48,350 nucleotides of DNA from an uncultured Bacteroidota bacterium (GTDB lineage Bacteria; Bacteroidota; Bacteroidia; JABEUT01): contig CAIWVW010000106.1 in assembly GCA_903916255.1 (NCBI GenBank), positions 1 to 48,350 on the forward strand, read 5' to 3'. Of this stretch, positions 25,578 through 33,462 are shown piece after piece (the first letter of the stretch is position 1; every line of letters begins with the position of its first letter). The position numbers and the translations under genes are program-made. The notes beneath the pieces are model-generated. The model saw only the letters and a program-made list of their open reading frames with translations. It was not told the origin of the DNA and ran no database searches.

Positions 25578-26537
25578 CTATTTTTTCTCAACATAAACCC
25601 CCATATCGCAAAACTTATCTATCCGTTTCCGGATTCTTTTTTCAGGGTCCATTTTCGATAGTTTTTCTATTTGCTTGTGGAGTTCTTCGCGCACAAAGGC
25701 AAAGGCTTCCTGCGGATTAACATGCGCCCCGCCCAATGGTTCTTTTATAATTCCGTCAATCAGTTTATTGTGCAGCATATCTTCCGGGGTAAGTTTTAAC
25801 TGTTCGGCTGCTTTCTCTTTAAAATCCCAGCTTCTCCAAAGGATAGATGAACATGATTCCGGCGAGATAACCGAATACCAGGTATTTTCCAGCATCAGCA
25901 CTTTGTCGCCGATACCTATGCCCAATGCACCGCCCGATGCTCCTTCGCCAATTATTATACAAATTACGGGCACTTTCAGGCGCATCATTTCAAACAGATT
26001 GCGGGCTATGGCTTCCGCCTGGCCGCGCTCTTCGCCTTCCAGTCCGGGATAAGCCCCTGGGGTATCGATAAAAGTAACGATAGGCACATTGAATTTCTCC
26101 GCCATTTTCATCAGGCGCAATGCCTTGCGATAGCCCTCCGGATTTGGCATACCAAAGTTGCGCATTTGACGCAGCTTGGTAGTGTTTCCTTTCTGCTGGC
26201 CTATAAACATGATGCTTTTTCCGTCTATTTTTCCAAGGCCGCCCACCATGGCTTTGTCGTCTTTTACGTTACGGTCGCCGTGGAGTTCAAAAAAGGTGCC
26301 CTGGGTAAGCGCTTCAATATAATCGAGGGTATAGGGCCTGTCAGGATGGCGCGACAGCTGAACCTTTTGCCAGGGGGTAAGTTTCGCAGCTATTTGTTTG
26401 CGGGTTTCTATAATTTTATCCTCCAGTTCCTTTACGGTTCCTTTGGTATCTACTTTACCTTTTTCGCCTACCTGCTTTACTTTTTCTATCTGTTCGAGCA
26501 GTTCCTGAACCGGTTTTTCAAAATCAAGATAGTTCAT
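25578..26537 (-). CDS. accA: Acetyl-CoA carboxylase carboxyltransferase subunit alpha
   Basis: AccA with AccD transfers the carboxyl group from carboxybiotin to acetyl-CoA, making malonyl-CoA for fatty-acid synthesis. The 319-residue protein shows [15 protein letters not shown], the crotonase-like core [51 protein letters not shown] and the ending [13 protein letters not shown]. The ATG at 26537 is followed by [18 protein letters not shown] box lies 19 nt upstream. Confidence 0.97.
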   Translation of the reverse strand: MNYLDFEKPVQELLEQIEKVKQVGEKGKVDTKGTVKELEDKIIETRKQIAAKLTPWQKVQLSRHPDRPYTLDYIEALTQGTFFELHGDRNVKDDKAMVGGLGKIDGKSIMFIGQQKGNTTKLRQMRNFGMPNPEGYRKALRLMKMAEKFNVPIVTFIDTPGAYPGLEGEERGQAEAIARNLFEMMRLKVPVICIIIGEGASGGALGIGIGDKVLMLENTWYSVISPESCSSILWRSWDFKEKAAEQLKLTPEDMLHNKLIDGIIKEPLGGAHVNPQEAFAFVREELHKQIEKLSKMDPEKRIRKRIDKFCDMGVYVEKK

Positions 26538-26556
26538 TCATTGGGTTTTGGGACTG

Positions 26557-26564
26557 CGAAGATA
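26557..26564 (-). promoter_or_regulatory. accA -7 box (TATCTTCG)
   Basis: One mismatch to TAnnTTTG, 19 nt before the accA ATG on the minus strand. Confidence 0.5.
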
Positions 26565-26580
26565 GAAAAAAGGGGGGAAA

Positions 26581-26617
26581 GCTATAAACTATGAGCTATG
26601 AACGATAAACTATGAAC
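26581..26617. repeat. Heptamer-type tandem repeat (AACTATG words)
   Basis: Five consecutive 7-mers variant around AACTATG, such as AGCTATG and AACGATA, immediately before the REP array. Confidence 0.6.
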
Positions 26618-26646
26618 CTAAAACTCTTATATAAGGGCTCTAAACC

Positions 26647-26744
26647 TTGGTAGGCGCTGATTTGCAATCAGTGCCCAATTACTTTATAATTTAATTACAA
26701 ATTAAAACCTTAATAAGCACTGATTGCAAATCAGCGCTTACGGG
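26647..26744. repeat. REP pair 1 (inverted REP hairpins, RAYT-associated)
   Basis: A GTAG-headed hairpin containing GCGCTGATTTGCAATCAGTG (from about 26653) faces an inverted copy ending at 26741 with GTAA on its own strand. A spacer rich in TTTAATTACAAATTAAAA separates them, as in a BIME. Each arm is itself a hairpin (CTGATT/AATCAG). Confidence 0.85.
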
Positions 26745-26796
26745 TGGAAAGCTATAAACTATGCTATACTAACCCAAAAATGATGTAATAGAATGC

Positions 26797-26894
26797 TTGG
26801 TAGGCGCTGATTTGCAATCAGTGCCCAATTACTTTATAATTTAATTACAAATTAAAACCTTAACAAGCACTGATTGCAAATCAGCGCATACGGG
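26797..26894. repeat. REP pair 2, near-identical to pair 1
   Basis: Repeats pair 1 almost base for base, including the spacer, 52 bp further on. Together they are a direct repeat of about 98 bp. Confidence 0.85.
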
Positions 26895-26961
26895 GGGCTT
26901 CGAAAGACCCGATGTATCTTTCGGATATGCGAGAAGTGAATAAAGATTTTGACCCCATAAA

Positions 26962-26990
26962 GTAGGCGCTGATTTGTAATCAGTGCCTAC
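26962..26990. repeat. REP 3, single palindrome before the RAYT gene
   Basis: GTAGGCGCTGATTTGTAATC followed by AGTGCCTAC, a nearly perfect palindrome with GTAG ends, 46 bp before the RAYT start. The loop has one base change relative to the other REPs. Confidence 0.8.
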
Positions 26991-27036
26991 CTAATTTGTA
27001 ATCTTTGATTAAATTGCCGGGTAATTAGAATTCCCA

Positions 27037-27570
27037 ATGTCAGAAAAGTATAAAACAAGCAGTGACGGCTTATATTTCGTCACCATGACAGTTGTTGGAT
27101 GGCTTGATGTATTTACAAGGCGTGAATACCAACAAATTTTAATAGATAGCCTCACCTTCTGTCAACAACATAAAAATCTTAAAATTTATTGCTATAGTTT
27201 AATGCCGAGTCACTTCCATTTTATTACCTATTCAGAGAATGGGGAATTATCCGGTATACTTAGGGATATGAAAAAATTCACAGCCAAACAACTTATTAAA
27301 GCAATAGAAGAAAACCTGCAAGAAAGCAGAAGGGAATTATTTTTAAACCAGTTCGCCTATTACGGTAAAACTAGTGGAATGAAACAAGAAATGCAATTTT
27401 GGAAACACGATAATCATCCCTTTTTTCTTTATACTAATAAAATGATACAGCAAAAAGTAAACTATATATTGATGAATCCGGTTGAGGCAGGTTTTGTAAA
27501 TTTACCGCAAGAATGGAGGTTGAGCAGCGCCAATGAACAAAGCCCGATAAAAGTGGATGAAAGAATTTAA
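27037..27570 (+). CDS. REP-associated tyrosine transposase (RAYT, TnpA-REP)
   Basis: This 177-residue Y1 transposase has the HUH metal motif as H-F-H (residues 59-61) in MPSHFHFITYS. The catalytic tyrosine is probably Tyr143 in VNYILMNPVEAGFV, the hallmark of RAYTs. The opening region YFVTMTVVGWLDVFTRREYQ is also typical. RAYTs cut and join single-stranded REP hairpins and are usually domesticated and non-mobile. Here REP hairpins lie immediately upstream and downstream, so it appears to be a self-contained unit. The last codons and stop at 27568-27570 run into a REP-spacer-like sequence. All catalytic residues appear intact. Confidence 0.93.
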   Translation: MSEKYKTSSDGLYFVTMTVVGWLDVFTRREYQQILIDSLTFCQQHKNLKIYCYSLMPSHFHFITYSENGELSGILRDMKKFTAKQLIKAIEENLQESRRELFLNQFAYYGKTSGMKQEMQFWKHDNHPFFLYTNKMIQQKVNYILMNPVEAGFVNLPQEWRLSSANEQSPIKVDERI

Positions 27571-27620
27571 TTACAAATTAAAACATTAGGTAAGCACTGA
27601 TTGCAAATCAGCGCTTACGG
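27571..27620. repeat. REP 4 with partial spacer, downstream of the RAYT gene
   Basis: TACAAATTAAAACATTAGG is followed by GTAAGCACTGATTGCAAATC and the rest of an inverted REP hairpin ending CGCTTACGG. It lies at the end of the RAYT gene and inside the C-terminus of the convergent truncated gene. Confidence 0.8.
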
Positions 27621-28305
27621 GCGTAAAAAGCTGCAAGGCTGCCCAACCCACAGCAGTATTGCTGTTGCCAAAACCATTATATGTTAAATTAGATGTTAAA
27701 CTTTCAAGGGCAAAATCGCCAATAGCTACATTTTTACAGCCGTAGTAATTGGAGCCTGATACGCCTCCGGTGTTTTTTAACAAGGCATTATAGCCTACGG
27801 CTGTGTTCCAGATACCTCCAGTGCCGGCAAAGTTAATGCCTGTTTGATTGCCAACAAACGTATTATAACTTGCCGCCGACGATGCGTGGGGCGTAGAATA
27901 CCCTGCATGTATGCCACAATATACGCTTGTTGTATCGCCAGAGTGCCATAAAAACATTTGGGGGTATAAATTACCCGAGCCATTAAGTGCGCCGCCTATG
28001 CTATAACCTACAGCATTAGAAGGCCCATTTACATTAACACCATCGCCCACAAAAATGCCGAGTATGTCTGTCATATAATTTGGGCCGGGCTGGTTTACAC
28101 CAAATGCAGTCATGGCAGTACCGGCCGCAGTACCGTTTCCTGTCATTATTGCCATTACACCATTATTAGTTTGAAGTTCGCCATGATTAATTGGAGATGA
28201 AACAATAAGACTATATGTGTAGGCTTGTCCAAATACTCTGTTTTGAAGTAAGAATAAGACTGAAACCATAAAAATTATTACAGGTAGTTTTGTTTTAGCT
28301 TTCAT
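27586..28305 (-). pseudogene. Surface/autotransporter-head-like protein, C-terminus replaced by a REP
   Basis: The 239-residue chain has a signal peptide (MKAKTKLPVIIFMVSVLFLL) and then repeats of the NTAVGYNALLK/NTAVGWAAL type, as in trimeric adhesin or tail-fibre-like heads with many copies. It stops at GWAALQLFTPVSADLQSVLT, the last dozen or so residues being encoded by REP4 and its edge. The expected repeat continuation, and any T9SS or trimerisation tail, are missing. I call it a truncated gene; it may still be expressed with a foreign C-terminus. It lies 12 bp after the Kelch T9SS gene in one leftward unit. Confidence 0.7.
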
Positions 28306-28317
28306 GATATTTTGTTT

Positions 28318-29562
28318 TTAATTGTGAATGATTAGTTTTTTATTGATGTATTTATTATTGAACTGAATGGACAAGATATAAATTCCTTCCTGTAAATTAC
28401 CTCTATCAAGAATGCATACATTCCCCGACTCTAGTATCTCGAAACATTCCTTTTCCCCTAAGGCGTTATATAAATTGAATGTGGGATGACATAATAAAAT
28501 TTCATCGGGTAATAAGAGCGTACACGTATTAGTAAATGGATTGGGAAAAGCTACAATATTTTCCTGCGCTGCTTTTATGTTACTTGTGCTCGTTGAGCTA
28601 TCAGGAATGAACTTATTAAATGTATTAAAAAAACCACCTGAACTGTCTACTCCTAAACCTAAATACCCCGTATCACCTATAGCAAATGAATAACAAACGG
28701 ATCTAGATAAACCCGGATAACTTAATTCTTGAGTCCAGCTATCATATATAGCATTATAACGCCAAAAGTAAGGAAGAAACTTGAGTGTGTCATTATTTTT
28801 ACCCTCACCCGTACCTAAATAAACATAGTTTCCAATAATAAAACTGCTTGCAGTATATATGGAATCTCCCGGATAATTTGCTTTTTGAGTCCAAGCATTA
28901 CTTCCTGTGTCATATTCCCAAACATCATTATAGAAAATATGGTCAGTACTGTCTGCCCCAAAGCAAACATATCCGTTCCCATTCATAGCAAAACCACAAG
29001 AATTAATTCTTGATATACTCGGAAAATCTGCTATTCTTGTCCATGTATTTGTGGCGGTATCATAACAATAAAAATCCCGCTCTTCATAACGGTATGCCTG
29101 CCCTCCTATACCCACATATCCTTTGCCCCCAATTGCAAAACCAACATCATAGCCTCGAGGCAAACCGGGAAAATTGGCTTTTTGAACCCATGTATCATGT
29201 GCAGGGTTGTATTGCCAGCATTCGTTGGAATAGCCATGCACATCACTATCCACCCCCGTCACAACATATGCATAATTACCAATAACAAATGAAGCCGGGC
29301 AAAACCTTGCTTTGCCAGGGAAATTGGCTTTTTGAACCCATGAACTCGTGGATGGGTTGAATTGCCAAAAATCTTTGTACCAATAGCTGTTAGCTCCTTT
29401 AAAACTATATCCTAAGCCAACATAGCCATAATTGCCAATTGAAAAACTAATCCCCCCATACCTTGCTGAATCGGGAAAGATAGAACTTGGAGACCAGGTG
29501 CCTTGTGAGAAAGCTAAGAGTGAAGAGCTAAGAGTGAAGAGAGTGAGGAGAAGTTTTTTCAT
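28318..29562 (-). CDS. Kelch-repeat protein with T9SS sorting tail
   Basis: The 414-residue secreted protein has a signal peptide (MKKLLLTLFTLSSSLLAFSQ), then about six Kelch-type beta-propeller blades with a recurrent GxxGYVGLG/YDxxxNxWTQKANFPG pattern, for example NFPGLPRGYDVGFAIGGKGY. The C-terminal 80 residues form a type A T9SS sorting domain with AFPNPF, FNLYNALGEKE and EGIYILSIQFNNKYINKKLI. It should be exported by T9SS and anchored or released at the surface. The signal-peptide core is encoded by a tandem 14-bp repeat. A TACATTTG promoter box is at 29583. Confidence 0.9.
   Translation of the reverse strand: MKKLLLTLFTLSSSLLAFSQGTWSPSSIFPDSARYGGISFSIGNYGYVGLGYSFKGANSYWYKDFWQFNPSTSSWVQKANFPGKARFCPASFVIGNYAYVVTGVDSDVHGYSNECWQYNPAHDTWVQKANFPGLPRGYDVGFAIGGKGYVGIGGQAYRYEERDFYCYDTATNTWTRIADFPSISRINSCGFAMNGNGYVCFGADSTDHIFYNDVWEYDTGSNAWTQKANYPGDSIYTASSFIIGNYVYLGTGEGKNNDTLKFLPYFWRYNAIYDSWTQELSYPGLSRSVCYSFAIGDTGYLGLGVDSSGGFFNTFNKFIPDSSTSTSNIKAAQENIVAFPNPFTNTCTLLLPDEILLCHPTFNLYNALGEKECFEILESGNVCILDRGNLQEGIYILSIQFNNKYINKKLIIHN
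29513..29550. repeat. Tandem 14-bp repeat encoding the Kelch signal peptide core
   Basis: GCTAAGAGTGAAGA occurs twice in tandem on the plus strand (29513-29540), followed by GAGTGAGGAG. On the coding strand this gives LFTLSSSLLAF-type hydrophobic residues. Confidence 0.8.
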
Positions 29563-29582
29563 TTGCTTGTACTTTAACCATA

Positions 29583-29590
29583 CAAATGTA
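29583..29590 (-). promoter_or_regulatory. -7 box (TACATTTG) for the Kelch gene
   Basis: Exact TAnnTTTG, 20 nt before the Kelch ATG. Confidence 0.6.
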
Positions 29591-29934
29591 AAAATAAAAT
29601 TGATATACGGAAATAAAAGTGCATTAATCTTTTATTAACAAATTTGCAATACATTTATGTGGCATTTGCATTATAATTGCCTGTCGGGCTTCGGCCTAAT
29701 TCGGTACCACTAATAAGTGTATTTGGCTTTTTTCCTACAATGTTTGTCCATTTACCCCACAAATGCCACGCATTTGCCTGTCATCAAAAATGTCCAAAAA
29801 TGCTAAAAAAGCAGGACATGCCTTAAAGCTATATCCAATAAAGGATATAAGGGTTTGTCCATTTTCAAATACGCGTAAAACCCGGACATTTCACCGGAAG
29901 GAAAATAGCAGGTTTTAATAAAAAAGGAGTGTGC
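29591..29934. other. Intergenic region, no gene seen
   Basis: Besides the Kelch promoter, this gap holds a 17-bp motif (29697-29713) that also lies before the T9SS gene at 33826, and a weak hairpin with ATGTCC/GGACAT arms (29790-29819). Neither strand has a convincing open frame. Confidence 0.6.
29697..29713 (-). promoter_or_regulatory. Shared upstream motif TTAGTGGTACCGAATTA (copy 1)
   Basis: The reverse complement of this site is identical, in the same orientation relative to the downstream gene, to 33714-33730. It is about 135 bp before the Kelch ATG. An operator or shared-repeat role is inferred. Confidence 0.45.
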
Positions 29935-30990
29935 TTACTGGCTGGTGTACTTCCTCCATTTCTCTATTACCTGTTCCATATCATCAGGTAAGGGAGATTC
30001 GAAATACATTTCTTTTCCTGTGGTGGGGTGCGTAAACCCAAGCGACATGGCATGCAATGCCTGCCGTGGTAATAGGGTAAAACAATTTTCTACAAATTTG
30101 GTGTATTTAGCAGTAGCTGTACCCCGGAGGATTTTGTCGCCCCCATATACTTCGTCGTTAAACAAAGGGTGTTTCAGGTATTGCATGTGTACCCTAATTT
30201 GGTGAGTACGGCCCGTTTCAAGTTTGCATTCCAGTTTGGTTACATAATGAAAGCGTTCCAATACTTTAAAATGGGTAATGGCATTGCGGCCATGGTCTCC
30301 TTCGGGAAACACGGCCATTTTCTTGCGGTCCTTGTGGTCGCGGCCAACATGGGCATTCACAGTTCCGCTGTCTTCTTTAAAGTCGCCCCAAGCCAAAGCA
30401 ATGTATTTACGCATTACCTTCTTTTCATGGAATTCCTTGGCCAGTTTGGTCATGGAGCGGTCATTCTTGGCAATAACCAATAGCCCGGAAGTGTTCTTAT
30501 CTATACGGTGTATCAATCCCGGGCGCAATTCCCTGAAGGGGTCTTTACTGGGGTGAGTCGATTTTGGAAGATTGCCTACATAGTAAACCAAGGCATTCAT
30601 AAGGGTTCCTGTAAAGTTGCCTGTTCCGGGGTGAACTACCATTCCGGCGGCTTTGTTTACCACCATAAGGTCATCATCTTCGTAAACTATATTAAGCGGG
30701 ATATTTTCAGGAATAAGTTCAATTTCCCTTTTAGGATAAGGAAATACCACGCTTATTTCATCAGCGGGCCTGACTTTATAGTTCGATTTGGTGTTTTTGC
30801 CATTTACCAATACATTGCCTTCTTCAATAGCGTATTGCACACGGGTACGGGTAGCATTCTCGATTTTATGCATCAGGAATTTATCGATACGCAAGGGCTC
30901 CTGACCAAGGTCAACCTTAAAAGCAAAATGCTCATAAAGGTCTTTGTCGTCGGCAAGGGTGTCTAATTCTTCGGGTTCTTCAGAGTTCAT
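29935..30990 (-). CDS. Ribosomal large-subunit pseudouridine synthase (RluD/RluA family)
   Basis: The 351-residue protein has an S4 RNA-binding domain near the N-terminus (PLRIDKFLMHKI... VNGKNTKSNYKVRPADEISV) and the RluA catalytic domain with GLIHRIDKNTSGLLVIAKN carrying the catalytic aspartate, then the LECKLETGRTHQIRVHMQYL core. It isomerises uridine to pseudouridine in 23S rRNA; the exact sites are family inference. I take the ATG at 30990: an upstream in-frame start would extend the protein across the terminator of the neighbouring gene. All catalytic motifs are intact. Confidence 0.93.
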   Translation of the reverse strand: MNSEEPEELDTLADDKDLYEHFAFKVDLGQEPLRIDKFLMHKIENATRTRVQYAIEEGNVLVNGKNTKSNYKVRPADEISVVFPYPKREIELIPENIPLNIVYEDDDLMVVNKAAGMVVHPGTGNFTGTLMNALVYYVGNLPKSTHPSKDPFRELRPGLIHRIDKNTSGLLVIAKNDRSMTKLAKEFHEKKVMRKYIALAWGDFKEDSGTVNAHVGRDHKDRKKMAVFPEGDHGRNAITHFKVLERFHYVTKLECKLETGRTHQIRVHMQYLKHPLFNDEVYGGDKILRGTATAKYTKFVENCFTLLPRQALHAMSLGFTHPTTGKEMYFESPLPDDMEQVIEKWRKYTSQ

Positions 30991-31007
30991 AGGTGAATTA
31001 CAAAAAC

Positions 31008-31043
31008 AAAAAAGGGATACCCCCAATCGAGGATTCCCTTTTT
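31008..31043 (-). terminator. Rho-independent terminator of the small lipoprotein gene
   Basis: On the minus strand, AAAAAGGGA pairs with TCCCTTTTTT across a 17-nt loop and ends in a T-run, 28 bp after the 31071 stop. Confidence 0.8.
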
Positions 31044-31070
31044 ATACTAATAAATTGCTTTCTTAAAAGC

Positions 31071-31298
31071 TTACTTAGCAGCTGAATCTTTCTTGGTAGA
31101 ATCGCCCATGTGTGCTTTTGCAGCTGAATCAGCTTTCGCTTTCATCATTGCAGCAGCGGTAGCAGCTTTTACTGAATCTGCCATGTGCATGGAATCTGCC
31201 TTAGCCTTTTCAGCTTTAGCTTTGTCTTCTGCACTTGGACCACAAGCGATAAATGCTAAGAAACCAGCAGCGGTAGCAATTGTCAATAACTTTTTCAT
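31071..31298 (-). CDS. Small Ala/Lys-rich lipoprotein
   Basis: The 75-residue protein has a lipoprotein signal sequence ending in FLAFIAC, with Cys19 the probable lipidation site, then an Ala/Lys/Asp/Met-rich coiled segment with ADS repeats (AEKAKADSMHMADSVKAAT). No known function. A consensus promoter box (31333) precedes it and a strong terminator follows, so it is a monocistronic unit, probably abundant. Confidence 0.75.
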   Translation of the reverse strand: MKKLLTIATAAGFLAFIACGPSAEDKAKAEKAKADSMHMADSVKAATAAAMMKAKADSAAKAHMGDSTKKDSAAK

Positions 31299-31332
31299 TT
31301 TTTGTGTAGGTTTGATGGATTAAAATAGGGCG

Positions 31333-31340
31333 CAAAAGTA
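31333..31340 (-). promoter_or_regulatory. -7 box (TACTTTTG) for the small lipoprotein gene
   Basis: Exact TAnnTTTG, 34 nt before the ATG at 31298. Confidence 0.6.
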
Positions 31341-31393
31341 GTATTTTTTTTCAAATCCAAACATTTTTTTGTTTTTTTTTGAAAAATTTGCAG

Positions 31394-33430
31394 TTACTTC
31401 TGAGTTATAATGAATTCCGTGCGCCTGTTTTTCTGTCTACCTTCCTCAGTATCATTACTTGCCACCGGATTTGCGGCTCCATATCCCTGAAAAGTCAGTC
31501 GTTCCGCTTTTATGCCTTCCTTCACCAAAACCTGCATAACGGTGAAGGCGCGGTCCGATGAAAGTGACTGATTGGATTGGGCGCTTCCAACATTATCAGT
31601 ATATCCGGCTATTTTCACTTTTATGGCAGGGTTTTCCTTCATATAATGAGCAAATTCCTTTACAACTGCGAGCGATACCTGCTCTAACTGTGCCGAATTG
31701 GATTTATAATAAATATCATTCAATACATAATTACCCCCCGATGAAAGGCTTTTCATATTAAAATCCATATTGGCAGGTTTGCCCGTAAAGGTATCTTTAG
31801 CTGTAATAATATGTGAATTGAAAGCATAGCCAGGTTTATTTACCGTTACCACATATTGCTCGTTTTGCGATTCTGTTACAACTGCCGCAAAAGATGCATT
31901 TACGGTATCGCTCATTACCGCCGCTTTTTTGTGGGTTTTAGCATCGGTAATGCTGATAGTGGCTCCGGTAATGGGATTTCCGGCATCATCTTTAATGGTG
32001 CCTACTTTCAGGGCTACTTTTTCAGGACGAGCTTCCGGGTATAGCGGAAACTGGTATATATCGTAGCCACCCATATTTTCGCCATTGGTGCGGTTAGGGT
32101 CGTTGGAGCAGAAATAGCCTGTCCGACCATCGGTGCTTACAAAAAAGCCTACTTCATCCTGATTGGAATTAATAGGATACCCGATGTTTTTCGGTTCACT
32201 CCATTTACCACCGGTATCCATCCGTGAATAAAAAATATCTAACCCACCCACCCCCGGCCATCCGTCAGATGAGAAGTAGAGGGTGTGGCTATCGGTATGT
32301 ATAAACGGGCTCATTTCATTTCCGGCAGTGTTAATCCCCGGACCCAAATTTTGGGCAGGCCCCCATTCTCCGCTGGCATCTTTTATGGTTTTGTATAAAT
32401 CGCATTTACCCAATCCGCCCGGGCGGTTGCTTGAAAAATAAAGGGTTTGCCCGTCAGATGCTATACTGGGCTGGCTGTTCCACGCCGAGGGGTCATTCAC
32501 CTGCTGCCCCAAATTTTTAATATCGCCCCATTGGCCGCCTTCCATGTCGCTGCTATAAAGCTGGAAACTTTTGCCGCCATCTGCCGATGGCTTTCCGATG
32601 GTAAAATAGAGGTGTTTATTGTCGATGGTGATGGTTGGGCCGCCTTCGTTCAAGCCGCGGTTAAAGGGCGGGGGCAAAGGTGCACCTGCATCAAAGGTTC
32701 CGTCTTCCTGCCGATGGCTTACCATAAAGTATTCTTTCTTTGTCTCTTCGCTTTGGGTAGACGAAAAACTATTGTGATAAGGCATTACCCTAGTGAAGAA
32801 AGCCAGCTGGTTATCGGGGGATATGATTGCCAGATAATCATTATATTCTGTACAAAGGCCTTTTACCATGTGTGGGTCGAAGGGCACTTTTTTGGTAAGT
32901 ATTTCGAGATAGAACTTGGAGGCTTTCAGGTCCTTTTTAGCTTCATACGTATAGGAGTCATAGTCTTTTGAAAACTTCTTTACATCATCATCTTTATAGT
33001 CTAAAAATTCCTGAAGGTAGATGATAGCCTGGTCGTAGGCATTGGCTTCAAAAGCGCTTACACCAATAAAATAATAGGGGTCGGAATGATAATGGGGACA
33101 GTTTTTAATAACCGCCTGAAAATAAGGTACTGCACCATCGTAAGGGGCTTTGTTCATTTGGGCTGTTTTGATAATTTCCTGAGCCATAGCAAAGTTGGCA
33201 GCCACATAATCGGGTTCCAATGCCAGTGCCTGTTTCAGGAATGCCAGCCTTTCCTCTTTCTGGTATTTTTTCTTGTCTGTCCCTTTGGTATATTGGTCAA
33301 TCGCCTTTTTATCATCCATTTGGGCGCAGGTAGTATCGTTTGGCGTTCCGGCTTTTTGGGCAAAAACCCCCAAGCCCTGAATAGTTAGAAAAACAACCAA
33401 TATGATTTTTATAGAACCAATGCGTAACAT
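31394..33430 (-). CDS. PorE-like multidomain OmpA-family protein
   Basis: The 678-residue protein has, in order, a signal peptide ending VFAQ, TPR-type helices (about 35-170), a WD40-like PD40 beta-propeller (about 200-430, blades with ASDGQTLYFSSNRPGG and HTLYFSSDGWPG), a carboxypeptidase-regulatory-like domain (about 455-545) and an OmpA C-terminal peptidoglycan-binding domain (IAGYTDNVGSAQSNQSLSSD, then RAFTVM). This architecture is that of T9SS PorE, which tethers the secretion ring to peptidoglycan. Unlike P. gingivalis PorE it has no lipobox cysteine. A different OmpA-family envelope protein remains possible. A promoter box is at 33455. Confidence 0.75.
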   Translation of the reverse strand: MLRIGSIKIILVVFLTIQGLGVFAQKAGTPNDTTCAQMDDKKAIDQYTKGTDKKKYQKEERLAFLKQALALEPDYVAANFAMAQEIIKTAQMNKAPYDGAVPYFQAVIKNCPHYHSDPYYFIGVSAFEANAYDQAIIYLQEFLDYKDDDVKKFSKDYDSYTYEAKKDLKASKFYLEILTKKVPFDPHMVKGLCTEYNDYLAIISPDNQLAFFTRVMPYHNSFSSTQSEETKKEYFMVSHRQEDGTFDAGAPLPPPFNRGLNEGGPTITIDNKHLYFTIGKPSADGGKSFQLYSSDMEGGQWGDIKNLGQQVNDPSAWNSQPSIASDGQTLYFSSNRPGGLGKCDLYKTIKDASGEWGPAQNLGPGINTAGNEMSPFIHTDSHTLYFSSDGWPGVGGLDIFYSRMDTGGKWSEPKNIGYPINSNQDEVGFFVSTDGRTGYFCSNDPNRTNGENMGGYDIYQFPLYPEARPEKVALKVGTIKDDAGNPITGATISITDAKTHKKAAVMSDTVNASFAAVVTESQNEQYVVTVNKPGYAFNSHIITAKDTFTGKPANMDFNMKSLSSGGNYVLNDIYYKSNSAQLEQVSLAVVKEFAHYMKENPAIKVKIAGYTDNVGSAQSNQSLSSDRAFTVMQVLVKEGIKAERLTFQGYGAANPVASNDTEEGRQKNRRTEFIITQK

Positions 33431-33454
33431 GATAGCTGAACGGAATTAAGACCT

Positions 33455-33462
33455 CAAAATTA
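33455..33462 (-). promoter_or_regulatory. -7 box (TAATTTTG) for the PorE-like gene
   Basis: TAnnTTTG match 24 nt before the ATG at 33430. Confidence 0.55.

Noticed and set aside
26647-26990. CRISPR array from repeated units
   Set aside because: Repeats are inverted palindromes in pairs with near-identical spacers, no cas genes are near, and a RAYT gene is adjacent. REP elements explain them.
29790-29819. Terminator for rluD or the Kelch gene
   Set aside because: The hairpin has only 6 bp and no T-run, so I treat it as weak structure in an intergenic gap.
30991-31026. Upstream extension of the pseudouridine synthase
   Set aside because: It would run across a strong rho-independent terminator of the neighbouring gene, and the ATG at 30990 fits the family start.
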